Source of the DNA: Spirochaetaceae bacterium
GTDB lineage: Bacteria; Spirochaetota; Spirochaetia; SZUA-6; Bin103
DNA length: 28,797 nt
Reading direction: 5' to 3'
NCBI GenBank assembly: GCA_028820215.1
Contig: JAPPKD010000223.1
Coordinates: 1-28,797 of the forward strand
This document shows positions 22,671-28,797 of this stretch, in pieces. Both the position numbers and the translations under genes were made by a program. The notes under the pieces are model-generated. The model made no database searches. It worked only from the letters and a program-made list of their open reading frames with translations, and was not told the DNA's origin. Positions within the stretch are counted from its first letter, which is position 1. The number at the start of each line of letters is the position of its first letter.

Positions 22671-24215
22671 TCATTCCCACTCGATGGTGGCAGGCGGTTT
22701 GCTGGAAACGTCGTACACCACGCGCCCGACCTCCGGGACGGCGTTGGTGATGCGTGATGAGATCTCCAGCAGGTCGTCTGCCGCCATGGGATAGACGTCG
22801 GCGGTCATCCCGTCCTCCGACGTGATGGCGCGGATCGCGACCACCGATCCATAGCGGCGTACGTCACCCGCGACTCCCACGGACTGGACCGGAAGCAGCA
22901 CGCAGAACGCCTGCCAGATGGCATCGTAGAGGCCGCGGCTGCGCAGCTCCTCGATCAGGATGCGGTCGGCGGCGCGCAACGTCCGGCAGCGCTCCCTGGT
23001 CACCTCGCCCAGTATCCGCACCGACAGGCCCGGGCCCGGGAAGGGATGGCGGCCGACCACGCGCGCGGACAGGCCGAGCTTTCGGCCCAGACGGCGCACC
23101 TCGTCCTTGTACAGGTCCGCGAGCGGCTCCACCAGCACGCCGGAGCTGCGCTTGGCCTCGATCAGGGGAGATCGCACGTTGTGGTGCGACTTGATCACGT
23201 CCGCGTGCGAGCCCACGCCCTTCCCCGACTCGATCAGGTCGGTGTAGAGCGTTCCCTGCGCGAGATAGGCGTTGGCGACTCCCAGCCGCTCGAGCTCGTC
23301 CACCGCGACGCGCACGAACTCGTCGCCGACCGCCGTACGCTTGCGCTCCGGGTCGATGACTCCGGACAACGCCGCGAAGAACCGGCGTGACGCGTCCACG
23401 GCGTGGAGGTTGGTGGCGCCCAGCTCGCGCAGGCTGGCCATGACCTCCTCGGTCTCCGCGTCGCGCATGAGTCCGGTGTCCACGTACAGCAGGTGTACCT
23501 GATCGGGCTCAAGGATATGCAGCAGCAAGGCCGCCACCACCGCCGAGTCGACCCCGCCGGAGATCAGCGTGACCACCGGTGCCGCGCCGACCTGGCGCCG
23601 CACGCGGCCGGCGGCCGCATCCAGGAATCGATCCATGTTCCATTCACGTCGTGCCCGGCACACCGCGGCGGCAAAATTCGAGAGGATGCGAGTGCCGAAC
23701 TCGCAGTGCGAGACCTCCGGATGGAACTGCAGCCCGTATGTCGTCCCGCCGTCCTGCATCGCGGCCGGGTGTCCGTTCTCCGACACCGCCAACGTCGTCA
23801 TGCCCGCCGCCCGTTCGATCACGTCACTGTGGCTCATCCACGACACGAAACCGTCCTCGACCCCGTCGAACAGCGGGCTGGGCTCGCGGATGTGGACTCG
23901 GGACCGCCCGTACTCGCGGGTCGCTCCGGCCGCGACCTGGCCGCCCGAGTCGGTGACCAGCCGCTGCAGGCCGTAGCAGATCCCCAGGATCGGTACGCCA
24001 GCCGCATGCAGCGAGGGATCCGGCCGCGGCGCCGACGGCTCGTACACCGAGTGAGGAGAGCCGGACAGCACGATGCCCTTGAGGTCGCGCAGCAGATCGC
24101 CCTCCAGCGGCTGGTCGCCGGGCACGATGATGCTGTACACGCCGGCGTCGCGGATACGCCGGCAGATGAGCTGAGCGGTCTGTCCACCGAAGTCGAGGAC
24201 GAGGATGGTATCCAT
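22671..24215 (-). CDS. guaA: GMP synthase (glutamine-hydrolysing)
   Basis: A 514-residue enzyme that converts XMP, ATP and glutamine to GMP in the cytoplasm. The N-terminal class I amidotransferase has Cys80 in GICYG, with His165 and Glu167 in FHPEVSH. The ATP-pyrophosphatase domain starts with the P-loop SGGVDS (219-224). The C-terminal dimerisation domain ends with the invariant KPPATIEWE, and GRHPFPGPGLSVRILGEVT is also a diagnostic block. Length is normal and no domain is lost. The gene follows purB with a 6-nt gap, so the AMP branch and the GMP branch are encoded side by side. Confidence 0.98.
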   Translation of the reverse strand: MDTILVLDFGGQTAQLICRRIRDAGVYSIIVPGDQPLEGDLLRDLKGIVLSGSPHSVYEPSAPRPDPSLHAAGVPILGICYGLQRLVTDSGGQVAAGATREYGRSRVHIREPSPLFDGVEDGFVSWMSHSDVIERAAGMTTLAVSENGHPAAMQDGGTTYGLQFHPEVSHCEFGTRILSNFAAAVCRARREWNMDRFLDAAAGRVRRQVGAAPVVTLISGGVDSAVVAALLLHILEPDQVHLLYVDTGLMRDAETEEVMASLRELGATNLHAVDASRRFFAALSGVIDPERKRTAVGDEFVRVAVDELERLGVANAYLAQGTLYTDLIESGKGVGSHADVIKSHHNVRSPLIEAKRSSGVLVEPLADLYKDEVRRLGRKLGLSARVVGRHPFPGPGLSVRILGEVTRERCRTLRAADRILIEELRSRGLYDAIWQAFCVLLPVQSVGVAGDVRRYGSVVAIRAITSEDGMTADVYPMAADDLLEISSRITNAVPEVGRVVYDVSSKPPATIEWE

Positions 24216-24221
24216 GGCGCG

Positions 24222-25700
24222 TCAGCTCGCCCGGACGTCGAGGGCGCCTCGCAGCGCCGCCGCCCGTTCTCGATGTCGGGCCGCTACCGCCCGTGCCCGC
24301 TCAGCGGCCATCCCGCAATATCGGCCGGGATCGCGCAGCAGCTCCGCCGCGCTTGACCCTTCGCGCCCCACCGCGAGCCGCTCCAGCAGCGCCCAGCGGT
24401 CACGGTCACGCTCCAGGGCGTCCGCCACCGTGCCACCTGCGGATCCCGCTTCGGCAGCTGCCTCACGGACCACCCGGTGAGCATCGGCCACGCCGGCACG
24501 CGCCAGCGCGACATGGGCGGCCTCCGCCACGACCGCGTCACCGCCCGTGCCCACGGCGTCCGCCATGCGGCGCCGGTCGACATGCAGCGAGCCGACGACG
24601 CGCAGCGTCCGGTTCACGGCGGCGGTGAACCCGGCCAGGTACTCACCCACGAACCGGGCCGACGCGGAATTGGTCAGGTCACGCTGGTGCTCGGAGATCT
24701 GATCCATGAGGAAGGTGCCCACCCGCGGCGAGAATGTCTTCCACAGGCTCTTGACGTGCTCGCTGTTCCAGGGGTTGCGTTTCTGGGGCATGGTCGATGA
24801 GCCCACCTGAGACGCGTCGAACGACTCGGCCACCTCCGCGATCTCCGTTCTCTGGAGATTGCGCAGGTCATCGGCCAGATTGGCGAGCACCCCGAACGCC
24901 AGGTTGATCTCCAGCAGCAGCCGGACGAGCGGCTCCGCCGGCACGATCTGGGTGGCGTGCGCCGCGGGCGCTAATCCCAGATCGGCCAGCACGCGCCGTT
25001 CCAGCTCCAGGGGGTCGTCGACCAGCAGTGCGGTGGCGTTGTAGGCGCCGACGGCCCCGGAGAGCTTCCCGGGCAACTCGCCGGCCGCCTGCAGGATGCG
25101 AGGCAGCACGTCGTCGAGGCGTGCCACGAACGAGGCGACGGCGAAGCCGAAGGTGATCGGCACTGCGTGCTGGCCGTGGGTTCGCCCGACCTGCAGCGTC
25201 GCTGCCTCCGCCTCCGCGAGATCGGCCAGGCGATCGGTCAGATCGAGCAGCAACGGCACCACCACCGCGCGGACCGCTCCGCCGATGCGAAGCGCGGTCG
25301 CCGTGTCCTGTATGTCGAACGACGTGGCTCCCAAGTGTACCAGGTGGCGGACCGACTCCGGGAGCCGCCGCTGCAGCACGTGCACCACCGCGCGCAGGTT
25401 GTGGCGCGTGACCTGCTCCTCGGCGTGCACCTCCGCCGGGTCGATGGCGGAGGCCGCCGCGTCGAGCGCCTGCTGTAGCTCCTCACCGCCACCCGGCCCG
25501 TACCGGACGGCATCGGGCACCATGCGGACGAACTGCCGCAGCAGTGCGATCTCCACGCGCGCGTAGCAGCGCACGGCCGCTTCCTCGCTCAGAAAGTCGG
25601 CCAGGCGGTCGAAGGGTTCCCGGTTCTCCAGGTAGTAGCGATGATCGAGCGGCGAGAGATTCCGGAAGATGCTCCGGCTCTCGCCACTGTCGGCTTTCAT
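24222..25700 (-). CDS. purB: adenylosuccinate lyase
   Basis: A 492-residue member of the fumarase/aspartase superfamily. Family segments seen are LSPLDHRY at the N-terminus (15-22), LGATSFDIQDT (123-133), THGQHA with the catalytic base histidine region (174-179), and the signature GSSTMPQKRNP (300-310) that holds the flexible catalytic serine loop. The early LSPLDHRY points to adenylosuccinate lyase (SAICAR to AICAR and adenylosuccinate to AMP), not argininosuccinate lyase, and the pairing with guaA agrees. ATG 25700 has only GTGAGG very near it. On the minus strand TTGACA at 25730-25735 is a possible -35, with a poor -10 (CACAGT, 25706-25711) close to the ATG. Confidence 0.93.
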   Translation of the reverse strand: MKADSGESRSIFRNLSPLDHRYYLENREPFDRLADFLSEEAAVRCYARVEIALLRQFVRMVPDAVRYGPGGGEELQQALDAAASAIDPAEVHAEEQVTRHNLRAVVHVLQRRLPESVRHLVHLGATSFDIQDTATALRIGGAVRAVVVPLLLDLTDRLADLAEAEAATLQVGRTHGQHAVPITFGFAVASFVARLDDVLPRILQAAGELPGKLSGAVGAYNATALLVDDPLELERRVLADLGLAPAAHATQIVPAEPLVRLLLEINLAFGVLANLADDLRNLQRTEIAEVAESFDASQVGSSTMPQKRNPWNSEHVKSLWKTFSPRVGTFLMDQISEHQRDLTNSASARFVGEYLAGFTAAVNRTLRVVGSLHVDRRRMADAVGTGGDAVVAEAAHVALARAGVADAHRVVREAAAEAGSAGGTVADALERDRDRWALLERLAVGREGSSAAELLRDPGRYCGMAAERARAVAARHRERAAALRGALDVRAS

Positions 25701-25762
25701 GCCTCACTGTGCAGGCGGTTCCGTCACCGTGTCAAAATGGGAAGGTGAAAAGCGGCAAGGTG

Positions 25763-27286
25763 ATGGTGCGAGCGTGGCTGCTCGTGGGGGGCGCCGCTGC
25801 CGTGCTTGCCGGATGTGGCGGCGCGACGGACGCGGACAGAGCCGCGTCGGCCAGCGTCGCCGCAGGCGCAACCGGCCTCGAAGCCGGCGGCGCGAAACCC
25901 GACGACTTCGGGCCGCCGCAGCCCGCGCTTGGGTCCGGCCTCGATCGGATCGCCCTTCTGACAGCCGCACTGGACGACGATCCCGGCCAGGAGCAGATCG
26001 CCGCGTTCCGCCGCGCCGGCTCGGTGGACGGTCCGATCCGGGTCGGCGTGATCGACTACCAGGACGACGGCGTCAGTTGGCGGATGATCTGGGAGGCGGA
26101 AACGCAAGCCCTCGAGCCCGACACCCTGCAGATCGCCCTGGTCGACCTGGTCGCCGATCCGACCCCGGAGATCGTGGTCCGCGGGACGGCGGGCCCCGAC
26201 CGGCAGACGCTGGACGCCTATCAGATCGTCCCGGCCGCCCAAGGTGCGGCCAAACAAGGTGCGGCCAAACAAGGTACGGAGGGATTCCGGCCGATCGCCC
26301 GCATCGCCGTCCACGGCACGCTGACGATCGAAGACCCCGGGGGCGGACGGCATGCCGGCGGCGAAGAGCGGGGCGAGGACGCTGCCGCGCTTCCACTCGT
26401 CGCGTACGTGAAGGCGCCGGATTCGGAGAGCGGGCTTGACCTGCTGCGCCTGACCTATGGGTGGGACACGGAGCGCGCGTGGTACGTGCTGCTTCGAACC
26501 GAGCCGGTCAGCGCGCCCGCCGACCCCGAATCGCGGCTCCTCGCCCTGTATTCCACCCCCGGCGTCGATCCGTACGAAGCTTTCCTCGCCGGACCGTGGT
26601 ACCGCGATGACCCGTCCGGCCCTGACGACGCCGGCGGTCCCAGGGAGTTGATCGTGTTCTCACCTGACGAACGCCTGATCTCCCTATACGACGGCGAGAT
26701 CCTGGAGCAGCTCGAGTGGGCCGCGTCACACCGTCCACTGCTCGCGCATCTGGACGTGTGGACGCGCAACCTGGCGATCGAGGTCATCGCCAGGACATTC
26801 GGCATCGAGGCGCAATCCGCCGCGGAGATCCGGATCCAGGTCCGCGGCCACGACCCGTACGCCGGGGTCAGCTCCCGCACCTACCGGCGGCTGACTCCGG
26901 CCGCGCAGGAGACCCTGCTTGCCGCCCGGATCCCGGCGCCCGTGGCGGTATTGAGCGGTCACTACCGGTCGGCCGACGGCCTTTCGCTGGAATTCCTGGG
27001 CGACCGGTTCGTCTGGGCCGACGGCGCTCAGGTCTTCGAAGGCGGATTCGCCCTTCGCGGCCGGCTCCTCTCCATGAAGATCGTCGGTCCGCGCGGGACC
27101 CATCGGGGCTATCTCAGCTTCCTGATCGACTACGCGGAAGAGTCCTCATCCGATGGGGTCGAGCGCTCGCTGCGGCTGACGCCCGTTGGACAGGACCCTC
27201 CCCGCGCGCCAGCCGGCGGAGCGAAGGTGCTCCACCTGCACCAGGTGCAGCCGGTCACGGACCGGAGTCGGCGAGATACGGAATGA
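25763..27286 (+). CDS. large spirochaete-type lipoprotein, function unknown
   Basis: A protein of about 507 residues with a clear lipoprotein signal, MVRAWLLVGGAAAVLAGC, where LAGC is the lipobox and Cys18 would be acylated. Start choice is uncertain: GTG 25745, GTG 25760 and ATG 25763 all precede the signal in frame, and I prefer the ATG. The mature part has FG-GAP-like hints (RIALLTAALDDDPG, QIALVDLVADPTPEIVVRG, as if a repeat-propeller domain), then a Gln/Ala repeat, and later GPRELIVFSPDERLISLYDG, with a beta-rich end (GHYRSADGLSLEFLGDRFVW). Some spirochaete surface lipoproteins called pallilysin-related look similar, but I cannot confirm that. Its last 32 nt overlap the convergent SPOR gene. 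Confidence 0.75.
   Translation: MVRAWLLVGGAAAVLAGCGGATDADRAASASVAAGATGLEAGGAKPDDFGPPQPALGSGLDRIALLTAALDDDPGQEQIAAFRRAGSVDGPIRVGVIDYQDDGVSWRMIWEAETQALEPDTLQIALVDLVADPTPEIVVRGTAGPDRQTLDAYQIVPAAQGAAKQGAAKQGTEGFRPIARIAVHGTLTIEDPGGGRHAGGEERGEDAAALPLVAYVKAPDSESGLDLLRLTYGWDTERAWYVLLRTEPVSAPADPESRLLALYSTPGVDPYEAFLAGPWYRDDPSGPDDAGGPRELIVFSPDERLISLYDGEILEQLEWAASHRPLLAHLDVWTRNLAIEVIARTFGIEAQSAAEIRIQVRGHDPYAGVSSRTYRRLTPAAQETLLAARIPAPVAVLSGHYRSADGLSLEFLGDRFVWADGAQVFEGGFALRGRLLSMKIVGPRGTHRGYLSFLIDYAEESSSDGVERSLRLTPVGQDPPRAPAGGAKVLHLHQVQPVTDRSRRDTE
26240..26277 (+). repeat. 15-bp in-frame tandem repeat inside the lipoprotein gene
   Basis: CAAGGTGCGGCCAAA occurs at 26240-26254 and 26255-26269, with a partial third copy (CAAGGT) at 26270. 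It encodes QGAAK-QGAAK-QGTEG, a low-complexity linker. Because 15 is divisible by three, slippage would alter linker length without breaking the frame. Confidence 0.85.
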
Positions 27287-28265
27287 CGTCCCCGTCATAG
27301 CCGATCGCCTGCACCCGTTTCAGCAGCAGCTCGGCCGCCTGTCGCGTGGCCACCGCGCCGACGAGCACCTGTACGAGATCGCCCTTCTGACGCGTATGTA
27401 CGGGAAACTCCGCGTCGCGCAGGGCGTTCACCATGTGCCGGGCGTTGATCGGGTCCCTGAACGAACCGACCCTCAAGGCGTACCGCGGGCCCCCACCGGC
27501 CGCCGTATCCTGGGGGGTGGCCGGCTCTCCCGACGCAACCGGCTGCAGGCCGGCTCCCGGCGACCGTGCACTCCCCGCGTCGGTCGGGTTTGGCGGCACG
27601 GAGCGCGCATCCACCGCCGGCCGGACCACGGGGAGCGCCGGCAAGGAGGACGGGACCAGCCCATCAGCCAATCGCGCTGCGTCGAACAGCCCGAGAGGCG
27701 ATGGAAAGGTGCGGACCGGACCACCTCCGCCATCCGGGTTCAGCAGGTCGAGCGCGATTTCGAGCTCCGGCGATGAGCCCAGCGCGGCGAGACGACGCAG
27801 CCGTTCCTCCAGTCCCTCGAACCTCCCGGAGTGGACGTCGAGACGGATGAGCGCCAGGTGCGCCGCCGGAGCGTACGGCCCGTCCGCAGACCGCGCCAGT
27901 GAGGCCGAGAACGCGCTTCTTGCGTCGTCGTCCCGCCCTGCGGCGAGGTGCAGGCGCCCGAGCAGCAGCACCGCGCCCGGGAAGTCCGGGTGAGCGGCGT
28001 CGTCCACGAGCGGCTGCAGGGCGGACAGCGCCCGATCCAGATCGCCCAACTCCAGCGCCACTCCCGCCAGGGCGAGCCGATGCGCAGGGCTCGCAGGTAC
28101 CAGGTCGGATTCCAGCAGGACCTGCGCCTGCTGCAGGCGGCCCCGCAACTGCGCGTCCCACGCCGCTTCCAGGTCGGCCGCGGCCGCCCGGCCAACCAGA
28201 AGGGTCAGCGCAAGCACCGGGATCAAGATCCATCGCGCGCTTCCCGCTGCCCCTCGGGTTGCCAT
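27255..28265 (-). CDS. exported TPR and SPOR-domain protein
   Basis: A 336-residue envelope protein. A Sec signal (WILIPVLALTLLVGRAAAA, cleavage likely after AAA before DLEAAW) is followed by tetratricopeptide-like helices (about 35-165: RLQQAQVLLESDL, ALAGVALELGDLDRALSALQ, LLGRLHLAAGRDDDARSAF), a Pro/Ala-rich linker (about 190-255), and a C-terminal SPOR domain (about 256-332: RYALRVGSFRDPINARHMVN, then GDLVQVLVGAVATRQAAELL). SPOR domains bind denuded glycan strands of septal peptidoglycan, so a cell-wall or division role is likely. The ATG at 28265 has GGAGG only 3 nt away, a tight but usable spacing. Its 3' end overlaps the convergent lipoprotein gene. Confidence 0.88.
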   Translation of the reverse strand: MATRGAAGSARWILIPVLALTLLVGRAAAADLEAAWDAQLRGRLQQAQVLLESDLVPASPAHRLALAGVALELGDLDRALSALQPLVDDAAHPDFPGAVLLLGRLHLAAGRDDDARSAFSASLARSADGPYAPAAHLALIRLDVHSGRFEGLEERLRRLAALGSSPELEIALDLLNPDGGGGPVRTFPSPLGLFDAARLADGLVPSSLPALPVVRPAVDARSVPPNPTDAGSARSPGAGLQPVASGEPATPQDTAAGGGPRYALRVGSFRDPINARHMVNALRDAEFPVHTRQKGDLVQVLVGAVATRQAAELLLKRVQAIGYDGDVIPYLADSGP

Positions 28266-28303
28266 CCCCCTCCGCTTCCATTGTCGGCGGACGGGGCCCG
28301 GCT

Positions 28304-28642
28304 CTACATCCGGGACTTCAGCCCGCGGAAGAAGCGGTAGATCGACAGACCGCCGTACCCGATCAGGCCCGCTCCGGCCAACCAGAGGACGACATCCGGG
28401 AATCCGCCGATGGCTGCGGACAGGATGCCGAGCACGCCGGCGCCGGCGACCACGAGGCCGGGGCGCCGATCATCCCTGCTGGTCGCGAACGCCAGGCCCC
28501 CAGCGGTGACCAGGCCGCCGACGACGATCCCGGGCACTCCGGTCAACGCCCCCATCACCAGCAGGCCCACGCCGCCGGCGGCCGCCGTGAAGCCGGCCAC
28601 CCCCTGCCTGGAAAGCGTCTCACGCGGGACGATGTCATTCAT
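28304..28642 (-). CDS. small glycine-rich membrane protein
   Basis: A 112-residue protein of unknown family. After a short hydrophilic start (MNDIVPRETLSRQ) it has about four transmembrane segments: roughly 14-31, 35-52, 62-80 and 83-100, all rich in Gly/Ala/Val. It ends with the basic tail YRFFRGLKSRM. It lies 38 nt upstream of the SPOR gene on the same strand and may share its mRNA. No good Shine-Dalgarno precedes the ATG. Confidence 0.72.
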   Translation of the reverse strand: MNDIVPRETLSRQGVAGFTAAAGGVGLLVMGALTGVPGIVVGGLVTAGGLAFATSRDDRRPGLVVAGAGVLGILSAAIGGFPDVVLWLAGAGLIGYGGLSIYRFFRGLKSRM

Positions 28643-28797
28643 GAGGGGTCATCCATACGAGCACCTGCATGCCTGGCAATATACCCAAGCGCCGCCGCGC
28701 CGGCGACCGACCTGCCCGCGCGGGTCGACCGCGCGCCGGGTTACCCTATTGCCTCACCCAAATATCCACACGAAGTGAATCGGATGCCTCATGCAAA
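28643..28797. other. right-edge gap: possible -10, GC palindromes, no gene
   Basis: On the minus strand TATATT (28678-28683) lies about 36 nt before the small membrane protein start, but there is no convincing -35. CCCGCGCGGG (a perfect palindrome) and a second, imperfect one around GTCGAC lie between 28710 and 28740. No coding region or RNA gene could be supported. Confidence 0.3.

Overview
This is a GC-rich bacterial window with densely packed genes, Shine-Dalgarno-preceded starts, many 4-nt stop/start overlaps, and exported proteins with Sec or lipoprotein signals. The mix of genes resembles high-GC, often host- or marine-associated Spirochaetia and similar MAG lineages: an LplABC-type sugar importer without its own ATPase, PhyH dioxygenase, PmoA/DUF6807, Gfo/Idh/MocA, a sulfatase, and a periplasmic-binding-like lipoprotein paired with a membrane protein. 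That placement is inference; there is no rRNA or marker phylogeny here.

Left edge (1-4.4 kb), a defence/toxin-antitoxin zone: a CRISPR array with 13 identical 36-bp repeats (111-1062) and no cas gene in view; a minus-strand XRE/HigA-like antitoxin broken by two single-base insertions (1114-1397); a lone Phd/YefM-type antitoxin (1576-1860); an MDR dehydrogenase (1893-2924); and an AbiEi/AbiEii type IV toxin-antitoxin pair (2942-4380) whose promoter lies almost on its start codon.

4.4-10.2 kb, a carbohydrate-uptake block: a minus-strand uncharacterised alpha/alpha-toroid protein with beta-sandwich N-terminus, then a divergent plus-strand operon of solute-binding protein and two permeases. A strong stem-loop separates the binding-protein gene from the first permease.

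10.2-25.7 kb, a nearly unbroken minus-strand run. In transcription order: purB, guaA, a six-helix membrane protein, a periplasmic-binding-like lipoprotein, tRNA-Gln(CUG), a fused endonuclease Q-UvrD helicase, PhyH dioxygenase, nucleoside 2-deoxyribosyltransferase-family protein, PmoA/DUF6807 protein, Gfo/Idh/MocA oxidoreductase, acetyl-xylan-esterase-like hydrolase and sulfatase. Several joints overlap (23, 4 and 4 nt), suggesting translational coupling. The last genes look catabolic and may use the sugar imported by the adjacent transporter. The endonuclease-helicase at the head is an unexpected partner. It is preceded by three tandem 17-bp copies of its own start region, which read as three seven-codon (stop included) minicistrons chained by ATGA overlaps.

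Right edge (25.7-28.8 kb): a large lipoprotein gene on plus, overlapping tail-to-tail with a TPR/SPOR-domain envelope protein on minus, then a small glycine-rich membrane protein.

The strongest items for follow-up are the EndoQ-UvrD fusion with its minicistron leader, the frameshifted antitoxin concealed beside the CRISPR array, and the conflict between repeat orientation and repeat degeneration in that array.
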